A DNA stretch of 64,000 bases from Setophaga petechia (taxonomy: Eukaryota > Chordata > Aves > Passeriformes > Parulidae): the NCBI GenBank assembly GCA_024362935.1, contig JANCRA010000060.1:2639501-2703500 (forward strand), written 5' to 3'. Shown piece by piece: positions 46,155 through 57,999 of the stretch (position 1 is the stretch's first letter; each line of letters starts with the position of its first letter). Made by a program: the position numbers and the translations under genes. Under the pieces are notes generated by a model. It was not told the DNA's origin, ran no database searches, and was given only the letters and a program-made list of their open reading frames with translations.

Positions 46155-46377
46155 GGGCCCCGGGATCGAGAGGCAGGGAGGAGAGGGGTGGGACCGTGAG
46201 GGGCCGTGAGTAGCGGCAGACGAGCGGAGTTCCGCATCCTCTGGAGCCAGCCTCGCGGCTGGGAATGCTCATCCGGGGAGGAGAAGGCTCCAGGAACAAC
46301 TTAGAGCGCCTTCCACCGCCTAAAGGAGCTCCGAGGGAGCTGGAGAGGGAGTTTGAATAAGGCCCTGGAGTGACAGG

Positions 46378-46648
46378 ACAAGGGACAATGGCTTCCCGCT
46401 GCCAGAGGGCAGGATTAGATGGAATATTGAGAAGAAATTCTTCCCTGTGAGGGTGCTGAGGCCCTGGCACAGGTGCCCAGAGAAACTGTGGCTGCCCCTG
46501 GATCCCTGGAAATGTCCAAGGCAAGGTTGGAGAGGGCTTGGAGCAGTCTGGGACAGTGGAAGGTGTCCCTGCCCATGGGAGGGGGTGGAATGAGATCTTT
46601 AAGGTCCCTTCCAGCCCAAATCATTACATGAATCTATGATTCTGTAAA
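46378..46648 (+). mobile_element. CR1 LINE 3' end next to the ITCH CpG island
   Basis: A well-preserved CR1 3' part: agaagaaattcttccctgtg, gaggccctggcacaggtgcc, ggtgtccctgcccatgggag, and tttaaggtcccttccagccc with the tail atgaatctatgattctgt. It inserted about 120 bp beyond the CpG island and runs directly into the TA/TG/CA simple repeat. Confidence 0.93.
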
Positions 46649-46653
46649 CAGAG

Positions 46654-46688
46654 TATATATATATATGTGTGTGTGTGTACACACACAC
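46654..46688. repeat. Compound microsatellite (TA)n(TG)n(CA)n, self-complementary
   Basis: Alternating TA, then TG, then AC dinucleotides. The TG and AC parts are complementary and can form a hairpin. It is directly 3' of the CR1 tail at 46648. Confidence 0.95.
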
Positions 46689-46689
46689 T

Positions 46690-47763
46690 ACAGTAAAAAT
46701 CTTGGATCATCAAAGCAGCCCTGAGGGCTCAGCTGGTACAAGAACACCGTGAGGAACCCACGGCCACCCCTGGCCCCACGCTACTGCAGTGAGAGCAGCA
46801 ATGGGAAATCTCTTAAAGCACAAAGGGACATCCTGGCTAACAGGAGTCTGTAACAGTCAAGCAGCTGGGACACCACTGCTGTCACTGTGGGCTTTGGGAC
46901 ACAATATAAAGCCCTTTGAAAATAAAATAACTTTTGTGATTTTAAGGTATCTGTTGCAGGTGCTTAAGCCACTGATATGACTTAACCTTTACATAAAATC
47001 TTTCTTGTTTAAAGTGTATTTTTTCTTAACCTGAATGCACTATTGCATAAGTGAATGCATAGAAATTACAATACACTTTTTTTTTTGACAGTGAGGAGTG
47101 AGACAATCTAGGCTCTGAAATCAGAGGAAAGAATACCCAATATTCAGAGAGTAGGAGAATATCCTCAATAATTCTTCAGAAAAATTATACACTCTGCAAG
47201 TGCAAAGTTTAGCATTTTCTTACAACTGGTAGGGATGTGAAAATCCATCTTGTCTTCCACACATAAACTCCAATAAGATCTCACAGCCACAATTAAATCA
47301 CTATTTCTGTTGATAAGGCCTAAACAAGAAAACAGCTCCTCCTGTTCCCCTGACAGACCAGCACACGCGTTCTGATGGCAATCAGCCATCTGTGGTTCCA
47401 ACTGACCAAGGTACATGTGCACTTTACTTCAGGCACAGAAATCACTTTAATTCCAGCACAGAACAATGTGTGCTGCTCAGCTAGAGGCTGAGTATGGAAA
47501 AATCAGGAGCATGTGGCTTTGTCAGAGAGGTGGGAATTCATGGGAAGCAAGTTTAGAGCCAAGGTTACAACCCAGTATAAGGAAAAGCAAATTGATCAGC
47601 TGAAATAAGGTCTGGAGGGTTTTTTATTTTCTCTAAACATTTTCTATGCACCTTTAAGTCTTTCTGTTCCTTTAGAGATATTTTACCATGTACACATCCA
47701 TTTAAATTTCCACAGTTAATGTTCTATTCATATTAATAATGATAAAAATGAGTTCTACAAGCC
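46690..47763. other. Intergenic, nothing recognised
   Basis: AT-rich DNA upstream of ITCH without gene, repeat family or motif cluster that I can name. Confidence 0.6.
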
Positions 47764-48211
47764 TTGCTTAACAGAGATTTCTGTCTCATGCATCACCTGC
47801 ATAAACAGTGGTCTCTTGTCCAGTTCCTGTCCTGGCCAGTGAGGCTCTGGCTGACTGTAGCTGGAATTCCACATCTGCCCAGCATGGCATCCTTTGCAGT
47901 GGGTTTGGTGTCTCCCAGCTGGCACATAATGTCGGGGAAGATGGAACAGCAAAGCCTTATAAATATGATTGCCTGGCTAAAGATTTTGAGAATATGGAAA
48001 CTATAAGTGAGATTGAAATGAAAGCAAGCTTTGAGATACCAAGCCTTGTGGTTCTGTTTTCCAGAACAACTGGAAAACAATGGCATGGCCAGCTGAAGGT
48101 GATCCCCTTTGATGGAACAACACCCTCTGCTTGCAGACAGGCCCAAGGGGCAGAGCAGACCCTGCCAGCTTGGCAGAAGGGGCCCAAAGAGGAGTTTTTA
48201 GGGTTTAAAAT
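47764..48211 (+). other. Possible internal ERV remnant abutting the LTR
   Basis: A stretch of mixed composition immediately upstream of the TGTAAC start of the LTR-like sequence at 48212, with an open frame of 135 codons at 47808-48215. I do not recognise a protein family. Its position suggests the 3' internal end of an endogenous retrovirus, but no clear polypurine tract precedes the LTR start, so unrelated unique DNA is an equal possibility. Confidence 0.3.
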
Positions 48212-48892
48212 GTAACACAGTGTGGTAATGTAATGATTCTTATAGGCTGTATGTAAATGCTGTAGGATTTGTATTTTGTACTAGATTGGTTAGTGAGAAT
48301 CAGAATATTCAGCACAGAAGATGATTTATTGTATTGGAACGGGAACTTCGCTCTGTGGACAGTTTTTTTTTACTGAGACATGGTCCATGGGAAAAGTAAT
48401 GTGAGAAAGTACATCTGAGAAAGCAACAGCTGCCTAATTCAAGGACATGGTTTCTTTGAGCAAGAAGTTGTTTTGTAAATTATGTGATAACAGGAGGTAA
48501 AAAAGAAGCCACAAACATCTTGAGAAAAGGTGGGATTGACTTTTTATAGCTGACCAATGGTGAGCTATAATTTTGCAATATGCATGAGCCTTATTACTGT
48601 GATTATAAAAGTATTTCTGTTAATCAATAAAGTTGAGATTTGTCTGCATTAGAGGATGAGCAAGTCTCCCGTCTACCTCGTCATGGCTCTCTTTCCCTCT
48701 TGCTTTTATTCTTCTCTCTCTCTCCCTCTCTCTTGGGGCTCCTCTCTCACCCTGCTCTGAGCTGTGTCTGGCAGCTCCCAGCAGGGCCCTGCCCCCAGGC
48801 CCTTTGCACAAACCCCAAGTTCCAGCCCTGGCTGCAGAGATCTCTGCTCTCCGTCCATCCCGGCTGCCCTACCCCCATTGCTCCTACAACAT
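48212..48892 (+). mobile_element. LTR of an ERVK/alpharetrovirus-like element (right boundary uncertain)
   Basis: It starts TGTAACACAG. A U3 of about 390 bp contains a CCAAT box (ctgaccaatggtgag, about 48560), then a TATA box (gattataaaagt, about 48601-48612), with the poly(A) signal AATAAA at about 48626-48631, that is, TATA and AATAAA about 20 nt apart as in avian alpharetroviral LTRs. A pyrimidine-rich U5-like region (cttctctctctctccctctc, about 48711) follows. The 3' end is set provisionally at ctcctacaaca because no clean terminal repeat or target duplication could be matched. Confidence 0.6.
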
Positions 48893-50539
48893 AACGCTGT
48901 TTGGTTTTGCAGACTGGGTTTGCCTGTGGTTTGATTCCCAACGGTGGGGAAATTGCACTATACCCTTCTCCCCAGGTACCTGGGGTCATTTTACCTTTAG
49001 CAGAGTTGGGTGTTTGCAGGAAGAAGCTGAATGCTGCCCCAAGGACACATCCCTATAGCCCCTGTGGAATCCAGTGGGTTTATGTACCCATCCCCAGGGC
49101 AGTGTGGCCATTTGCAGTCTCTTTTTGTGGTACTGGGTTTTGGTAAGCAAAGGTTGCTAAAGCAGATGTGAGTAACACTCAGTGTCTCTTTTTAAGAACA
49201 TTACATCAGTTGTCCTCTGAGTTAATGTCTTTCCCTCTCCTTTTCCAACTGGCATTTCAGACAAAGTGCTTTTTTTCAACCTCAGCAGCCCTAATCTCTT
49301 TGTTTTCCAGCTTCTCATGCTTCCAGTCTAGTTCCATTTGTTCCATCTGCTCTGTAAAATTCATGAGAAAGAGAATGGATTCCAGGTGCAGATTACTGAT
49401 CATCTGGTGCTTGCCAGGACAAGAGGAACGCAGAGCAATCCTCACATTCACACTCTTTCAGATATCATTTGCCCTGGTAAAAATCATGGCCTGTCAGTGA
49501 ACTGGAAAAACAAATAAAAAATTAACACAGAATATGTGGTGAGTGAAGATGAATATAATTGAGTGGCAGAACTATGTATCCAAGATTTTACCTTTGGGGA
49601 GAGGAGTAGAGTGCTTGATTATTGTCTTTTTTCCCCCCTATGCTTTTTATAACTACAAGATACTTAGGCAGGGTGGAATTTTCTTGCTATTCCCTGTCAT
49701 AGCTTTCTTTTGACAAGTACAAACCCCAACATATAGGAAATCTTCCCACAACAGTGCAGGATGATCTTGTGCAAAGGCTTTTCAGGAAAACTGAATGCTT
49801 AGTAGCTTTTCACATTTGCTGGGTGAAGCTGTGCTTCTGGGAGATAATTTCTGAGAAATAATATTTAATAATTTTCATAATCTTTTTGTTTTATTTCTCA
49901 GTCCGATCCAGACTGGTCAGTGGGATTTGAGCTTGTGGCAAAATATTTGTAGCATTTATTCTTGGTTGGGCTATTGCAAGTAACAATATTCACATCCCTA
50001 ATGGAAACTTTTCCTGTTGTAACAGAGCTGCCACACTCAGTGAGTGCTGTTGGTGCTGAGAGCTGACTGGGAAGCCACTGAGGATAAGGGTCTGTGTGCA
50101 GAGTGCTGTAAATGACTCCCGTGTTTGAACCTTTCAAGTGGTAATAAAAATAATCCTGCAAGATCATTAAAATATTTGGATTCTATTTGAGTTTTGAGCA
50201 TAATTCTGCAAATGGACATTGCTCTCTGATACCTCTGGGCTCTGGGTTCCCTCAGCTAAAGGGCTGGGACAAGACTGTGTAACAGAAGCACTGAACACTC
50301 TTATTATTCTCCTATCCCTAGAGTATGGAATTCCCTCTCCTGAAATTGGCCCTGCCTTCATTCCCTCAGTTTTCCCTCTCTCAACCTACTCCACTGACCT
50401 CACACAAGACAAACCTCTTCTTTCCAACATTACGTGATTTCCTAAAGGTTGCACACCAAACCTCTTGTCAAACTTGGAATCAGGGCTGGATTTCTTAGCT
50501 CCTTGACAAGTTTAATGATTTTTTAGTTTAGTGGTGTTG
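48893..50539. other. Intergenic, nothing recognised
   Basis: Mostly AT-rich DNA. The first 260 bp are slightly GC-richer and could still belong to the ERV ending near 48892, but no retroviral signal was found. Confidence 0.5.
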
Positions 50540-50585
50540 GGATTTTTGTTGTTGTTTTTGCATTTGTTTTGGTTTGGTTTTTGTG
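50540..50585. repeat. T/G-rich low-complexity stretch
   Basis: A run of ttgttgttttt and ttttggtttggttttt units close to the tail side of the reverse-oriented CR1 copy. Confidence 0.75.
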
Positions 50586-50604
50586 TGAAGCACACAAAAA
50601 TCCT

Positions 50605-51355
50605 GACAGAATCACTTAAATACAAACTAATTCAGGTAGGAAGGAACCTCTGGAGGTCTCTAGGTCCACCCATGCTTGAACCAGGGCCACCTTAGATATT
50701 GCAGCACAGGTAAGAGATAAATACCTTCAAGGTTGGAGATTGCACAGCCCCTTCGTGCCCTAGTCCAGTGTTTGCTGCCCCTTAGTATATTTTATTTCCT
50801 TATGTTTATTTGTGATTTCACAGCTCTGCAAAGAATATAGCTCATCCTCCTCACACCTTCCCAGCAAGCAGTTTTAGGCAGCATAAGGTGCCCCTTCACC
50901 TTCTCTTCTCCAGGCTGAACAGATTCAGCTCTCTCAGCAGCTGCTCATGTGTCCTGTTCTCTGGCCCTGATAGCTTGGTGGCCTCCTCTGGACTCTGGTT
51001 CATCAGTGCCTAGACAGGTCAGGCACCAGGGAGCTTGGGCTGGTGCCAGCACTCACAATGAGTTCTTATCACTGCAGAGTAAAAGGTGAGGTTCCTCAGC
51101 CCGCTGGCTGCACTCTTGGTGACACAGCCCTGGATGTACTTCTTTGTCACAGGGCGCTCAGTTGGGGTCCTACTCATCTTATTGGGACCACAGCACCTCT
51201 TCCACCAAAGTGCTTTCAAGGCAGCATCCCATGTCCTGTTGAATTTGAGTTACTGCCTCCCAGACCCAGAACTGTCTTTGACCACCTGCATTTGTCTTTG
51301 CTGAGTTTCCTGAGGGTTTTTTCCACCTTCTGTAGGAACTCAGTCCCTATTGCTG
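50605..51355 (-). mobile_element. CR1 LINE, older subfamily, about 750 bp
   Basis: In reverse orientation: a 3' region with ggtaggaaggaacctctgga, then ttctcttctccaggctgaac and agctctctcagcagctgctc, then cagccctggatgtacttctt, ending with the block around ttgaatttgagttactgcct and cagttggggtcctactcatc. Several internal indels indicate age. Confidence 0.85.
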
Positions 51356-54300
51356 ATTAACTTGACAACATGAAGCTGATGCTGGGGAGACCACAGTGGC
51401 CATGTCTCCATGGAGGCAGTTCTGGTAGTGTGGATGTTTACCTGCTCTGGGATAGACACAGCCCCGAGCAAGTATCACACAATGACTGTGGAACAGTCAT
51501 CAGGTGTCATCAGCACCAATTAGTGCCTAAGCAATTGTCAGTCTAACTATGGCTTAATGCTGCCGTCTGACTTTAGGCTGTGTAAAGTTGGTGATTTATA
51601 AATGCAGGAGTACTTTGTTTTCACATCCTTTTTCTGTACTGTTGTTAAAGCACTTTGTAAGCACTATAACGTCAATCTTCTTATTCTTCTGGAGCATTTT
51701 GTTACTTGGGTAATTATTCCAGGAAGTGCTTTATGTTTTAAAATCTGACTTCTTGTCTTGAAATTGTCATCCCTAGAAGGAGAAACTTTGTTGAGCTGCC
51801 TTGTAAGGAGAGTCTGAATTCATTTCACTCATGAAGATAATGGTGTAGTGTCAGAGTGTATCCATTTCTAATTGACTTTAAAATCAGAATTGATTAATTT
51901 GATTTAGGATTTAGAAAAAATACCAGTAGGAAAAGATAGATTACTTCCTGTTATCTGCAGAGAGAATTAATGAACCCTTCAGGTTGGCGAGAAGCTATTA
52001 TTATTTCCAAGTAATCTAATTAAAGGGTATAAAAAAGACATGCGGCTATTTAATTGTTTTATTACTCAATTGCTCTACAGTGCATAATCAGAGAAGTGGG
52101 AGGGAGTGATTAGGTGTCTTGAGAACGGAAATGACACAACCAAGATATGTTTTGAAGGAAGGAGAAGCTACTGGGAAAATTGAACCTCTCTTACCCACGC
52201 AAAAGACTGAAGATTATTTTTCCCTGGGAGCGAAGAACATGACACTGTAAATGTGCTGCGGGGTTTTCAGAAGCAAACATGAGATGTTGGTGCTGAGAAA
52301 GGTAAAATACACCAGGCAGTGCTGAACTGGTTGCTCTGTCCAGCTCTTGTCTCCACAGGGGCCTTGCAAGCAGGGTCAGCTGGGCCCGTGGGAGGCACCA
52401 CAGCAGATCTGCAGGGTGTCCACAGGCACCTCTTGGATCCCAGGTGCAGCTTTGCCCTCTGGATGATGCATTAAGGATGCACGATGGGAGCAGAAGCTCA
52501 GTGTCAGTTGGATGCTGCTTCTGCCAGGCTCTTTGAGAAGAGTTTTTGACATACAGATGTTTGTAGAGACAGAACTTTTTGTTTAGACCCAGGTTTATTT
52601 TGTTCCACCCTGATCACCTCCCTCATTTATACAATTGTGACTTATCTACATCTGAAAGGCTGACTCATCCCCTGAGTGGTTTGCCTCCTTGCAAATTGCT
52701 CTGGTATAAATCAGCTTGTATTTCAGAGAAGAACAGGTGCTGAAAAAAAAACATGTAACATCAAAAGTAATACAAAAGGAGGAGGTATGATTTAAATACC
52801 TGAAGCTTGATCCAAAGCCAAATAAAGCTAATGAACTGGTTTCCATTAATAACTCTTTAATAGTCCTTATCAGCTTTAGGGGTCTGTACCTTCCTTACCT
52901 TATGCAGCACCTTGTAACAGGATACCTGAATGTCCTTTGCTAAAAATTGAATCCCCACACAAGCTATCGATTCTGATGAGTTAGAGGTGGAGTTATGTAT
53001 CTCACTACATCCCTCTGTCCCTTGCAGCTGCAGCATTACACTTGTGAGCTCTGAACAAAGCCTCTGGTCTTGGACTGACAGTCCGGGTTTGGGAAATCCC
53101 TGGCTGAGCAGAAATCTTTCTCATTCACTCGATTTCTTTTATCCAGCCTTTCTTATGCTCAGTGTGCAGTGAGTAACTGGGCACTGAATTGCAATCTGAG
53201 GGTGAGTAATAGCAGGGGCAGGAAGGTTGCTTTACCAGTCCCATCACATGCTATTAACATACCAGGTGCAGTGCTCATGATTTTCCAGACTGGATTAGGG
53301 GAGAATTTACTCGGTTAAACTTGCTCTGCAAGGCCCAGGGCTTGGTCCTCAGCAGATGTTCTGCGCATGCTTGCTACACCTGGAGAGGGAGGAGAGGATG
53401 GTGCACTTGACTCACCACCAGCCCAGAGCCTGGGCTCTCAAGGACTGAACCAGTCTCTTGTGTAATAGGCTGGCCCCAGGATTCCCATCAGCAACAAAAT
53501 GTTCTGCTTTTCCTCTTGTTGAGGGTATAAGGAAAATAAAAGGCAAGAGGTAATAAAATTAGTCAAAGCTTCCCTTCACATCAGTTCATTTGTTGTCTTC
53601 TGGGTCTTGCTTCAGTTTCTGCCTGCACTGGTGTACACGCAGCATGTTCAGGAGTAAATTGTGTTCTTGAAACAAAAACACAGCCACCTTTAGCCCTGGA
53701 ACTAACTGTGCCCCTCCCAAAAGGCATTAGCTCAATCATACCCAGCTTTTGAATGTTGCTCATCCTCATTCCCAGGGAAGCAAAATGAGGGCTCCCTCTG
53801 CCCTCTGTTGGGCAGTTCATGGTAGGAGGGGATGGTACCATTACAGCATTAGGACCTGGCATGGTGCAGAAGCCTTTACTGAGGACAGGGTGGGAGAAAG
53901 TCTGCCACAGTAAAACTGGAATGTGTAAAAATTAATATCACTGGGCCAAGTGGTATAATCATCATGATGCAAATGCTTGCTACAGTAATAGAAACATTTC
54001 TGTGGATGGAGACTGTATTAACTGAACTGGATCCCAGCCATTCTGTACTGCTGCCTGGGGCCCTCACAAGTGTGAGGCCACAGACTTTGCTTAGAAGACA
54101 TCACTGGTGTCTTCACTAGGCACTTTGTGACATTTGCTCTGGTGTGATCTAACTGAGTCATCAAACATTCCATGTGTCCTGCACAGGACAGCTGTGCTGG
54201 CTGGAACAGCAGTTAGACACCTCCTCTTTCATCTGCATCATTCACCATGGGGATTCTTCTTCATGCCTCACCAAACCACTATGCAGGGTAGAACAACACT

Positions 54301-57300
54301 GATTTCCTAACCAGGGTCTCCTGAAGGCCACCACCACAAGATTGTAGTGCCTAAAAGGCAGAACTGAATTTACTTGCAAATGTGCATCTGAGTTTGTGGA
54401 AGGGTGAAATCATTGCAGTTTGCATGCAAGGGCAACCTGAGGTACAGAATATAACATTAAGTGATTTTTTTTCTCTGTGGGTCCCACTTTCAGACATACA
54501 GGGAGTATTTGTCAGAGTATTGGGCATTGTGCTACACTTATTAAGGTCAGTGATATATTCTGGACTTTGGTCCATGCAGCCTGACAGACATTGATCAAGA
54601 AACAGGAAAGAGCAGAGGACACTTGTCATGGACACCTAGAAAATGAGTATGAAATTAAGGATCACTGTGAAGCCTGCCCAAGGGCTGTGGCAGCACCACA
54701 AGGGGATGATGTGCTGTAGGGGGATAGAACCCTGTTCTCCATGCTCACACAGCACTGTGTTGTCAGACCATCCTTGCCACTCTTTGGTGTCCATCTTCTT
54801 CCTGCTGTGACAAATGAAATCCTGTGAACAACAGCCTCATTTTCTGTTTCTAATTCACACTCATACAGATCCTCCCAGTGTCCTGGCAAGTGAAAATTAT
54901 GTTGAACAAATTATTCTTTTTATAATAAAAATTCAGGTTGGGCAGAATCCTTCTCATAATATTTATAGCATATCAATTGTCCCAATTGAGCCACTAGGTG
55001 GCTTTGTATGGAGCACCTGTGTCAGTATCACCTGCATTACAGAGGCTAGACTGATGTTTTCCTCTTGGTCTTGACATCTACAGCACTCCCTAGCCATACC
55101 TGTAAGCCCAGGTTTGGGTTTTTTTAAATATACTTCTGAAGAAATGTCATATTCTTAATTTTGAAGCAGCGGGACTTTCCCCGAGTTCTACAGAATTTCA
55201 GTGACTGTGAAATATGTAAATTTACATCCCAGAACTTCCTTCCTTTAACTCCTGCACTAAATGAAACTGTTGCAGGATATATAACATGAATAACATTCTG
55301 TTATTGTGTCATGGACTCTGTTGGATTATAGGGTTTTGTACTCTTCTTTATCCTGTCCTTCTTTTTCACTACACCCTATTCTCTTCCTTTCATGACTATC
55401 TTGTGCCACCTGGTGTCCCAAATTCACCAGTGACAGCAAAAATGAAAGGACCAGGGTGTCTAGGAGCAGTAAAGGCATGAGATACTTACATGAAAATGTA
55501 ATAAAATACTGTGTGCTGTGAGGTATTAATCTCCTAAATTAGAGGGTCAGGGTGACCCACACAGCTAGAGGGGGTTCTCCTTAAGCATTCCTTATGCATT
55601 CAGAAGCCACTGAGAATGTTTTGTCACAGGAGTACCTTCACACCAAGTGGAGCTGATCTGTCCTCATTTAATAAAACAAGTGATTGTGAACGTAAGAGAA
55701 AGAACCTGTAAATGCCAAAGGAGAGCATGACCCAACACCACTGTTGGCAAAAAGATCATTTGTAGTTTTGTAGCTGTAGTTTTTTCACTGCCTGTAGTGC
55801 ATCCAGTGGGATCTGAGGAGATGGCAGGGCCCCAGATCCCCTGCTCAAACTGTAGAGCACATACCCCAGTAGCTACAGCTACCTGTGCAGCCAGGCCGGG
55901 CACAGAGCTCCAGCAGCATCCTTAAAACACAGACTACCTTGGCTGCCCAATACTATTGCTGTGGTTTTTTAACATACCCAGAAAATTCTTGCAAACATTT
56001 CTCTGTTCCAGATACTTCCACCTTTGTACTGAAGCTGCAAAATGAACAATGCTCTGAGCCACAAAGGAGACAAGGGGAGACTGTGCTTATGAGCAAGAGC
56101 AAGGACAAATAACTTCTGCTGTGCTGTTGTCTCTACAACAAACTTTAATACTCTGGAATTACTCATTCTACCCACAGAGCTGCTTACAGGTGCCTCAGGG
56201 AAAGCTTTAAAGCAGAAGAGTTGCTATAAATCCCTTCTGTCCTGCTAACTTGACAATACTCCCTCTCCCTCCAAATATTTTTGATCTTTATGTCCTTAGA
56301 AAAAGGATTTGCACATAATGCAGGAATTACTCAGGAATCCAGATGTGTGCAAGAGAAGAAGTCATGCAACTGTGATTATTCTTCAGCTGGGGTTTCACCA
56401 TGTCCTCAAAGAAAATATTCCAGTGCAGGATGGTAAGGTCTCTTGTCAGTCTGTGACAGGACAGAGATCATCCCTTGCAGCTCAAAAAACAGTGCTAAAA
56501 ATGCCCATTTATTTTCAGTGCCTAAATCAAACACCTGGAGAATTGATCTGTTAGAAAGAGTCATGAAAATAAACAGATTTCCTTCCAGGAGTCATGGAAG
56601 AGTGCAAAAGACATTCATAATTCTTCTAGCATTCATAACTTTTCCAGAAATTTTCATTTTTTCCCAAATCCTCTGCCCTGTATCTACAAGTTCCCAAATA
56701 CTCCACACAGTCAGATCTGTGCCTTCTGCCTCCAGCACCACACGTCCTGAGTGTCCCACAGAGGCTGCAAACAAAAGCCCACCCTGTCTCATTTATCACT
56801 TTCTTCAAGCTTTCTCCAAGCAAAGTCAAGGGCAAACAGGAGCACAAAACACAGAGAAGCAAAAGAATCCTGACAGAAAATTGCAGCTTTAACTGAGGTA
56901 TGGGGGAGGCAGGAGAAGTTATCCACTGTGTTCTCATTAGATTCATCCTCATTCATCTGCTGGGTACCACCTAGACAAGTAGAAGCTGTTCAGTGGAAAG
57001 AGGCTTTTGGGGACCACCAAAGAAAAAACAAAGACAGGCAAAGAAAACCCACAGTTCTGTGGGAATAAACCAGGAGCCTCTCACTGAAGACACACCTGGC
57101 TGCTTCCGCTGTAGACAGCAATTTGGATTTTATTTTCTCTTTCAGATCCAGAGCTAGGACAAGGCAGGGAAAAAACCCACCAGAGGTGGTGCTGAAAACC
57201 ACAGCCCAGGAGAAGATACTCAGGAAGTGACACTGGGGCCACCTCCATCGGATGACTCCATGCTGCATTTACCCAGAGCAGTATCCATCCTGCCAAGGCT

Positions 57301-57999
57301 TTATCCCTTCTCTGAGCACCTCCATTATATTTGGTGAGCAGTGTGGTGGCCCCGAGGAAGCTGTTTTTCAGCTGTTTCCAGTGAGCTCCCTGCTGAACAT
57401 CCCAGGCTGAAGAGGAAGGGCTGTGCTCCAGCTGTGTGAGGACTAGGACAGGCTGGGCCATGCCCTTCTCTGTGGCAGGGGAGGACCACAACAGCCACCT
57501 CACCCGTTTTTATTTTTGGCTGTTGATTATGGGAAGCCTAGACAATATCATAGTCCCAAAAACCTGCTCTAGGTGCTGCTTTGGAACAGGCAGAGCACGC
57601 AGACCCTGGAAGGTTTAGTGTCCTCCTGAAAATATCTGTAAGACCCAACACAGCTTAATTCAGAGTTGAAGTCTCTTTTTTCTTGGTAAAAACCCAGAAA
57701 ACAAAACGGCAAGAGCCCAAATCTTAGCAAATGCCACACGAACTTCTCCAAAAAAAAACTTGCCCAAGAAAGGATATGTTTCTGTGCCAGACTTCCAACT
57801 AACTTGCCACAGTGACTTTTTCCAAACAGAGTACCAAAACACTGTCAGGTTTCATTGTGCCTTTGTCTTTCTTACACTCAGAAAGAAAAAGCATTGGCCC
57901 AGCCTCTGCTATTCAACGCTCCACTTGCTGTGCGTCTTCCTGTGGCAGCTCACGTGCAAACACAACTGGCTGCCTGCTGAGCAGGGCAATGGACGGCCA
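51356..57999. other. Intergenic, nothing recognised
   Basis: A long stretch without a recognised gene. Short open frames (for example 53581-53862, 57081-57503 on the minus strand) show no family resemblance and no splice-linked partners. GC content rises gradually towards the right. Confidence 0.5.

Larger units (their letters stand above)
45480..46260 (-). promoter_or_regulatory. ITCH: CpG island promoter of ITCH
   Basis: An abrupt GC- and CpG-rich block in otherwise AT-rich DNA, TATA-less, as is typical of housekeeping promoters. It holds a YY1-type site (caagatggcagcg, 46010-46022), an NRF1-like site (tgcgcaggcgcc, 46070-46081), a ZNF143/SBS-like element (accacagctcccagcgtgcc, 46106-46125) and a second NRF1-like half (ttgcgcatgctcagcgc, 46138-46154). 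Their clustering on the upstream side of the exon-1 donor places the start near 46,020-46,100. Long open frames here in both directions are a GC effect. Confidence 0.8.

Noticed and set aside
45430..46199. Open frames of 130-180 codons on both strands
   Set aside because: GC effect of the CpG island; overlapping frames in both directions, no family match.
53581..53862. 93-codon minus-strand frame
   Set aside because: No domain, no partner exons, and length within chance expectation.
57081..57503. 140-codon minus-strand frame
   Set aside because: I could not assign it to any family and found no convincing splice sites joining it to others; left as unassigned intergenic sequence.
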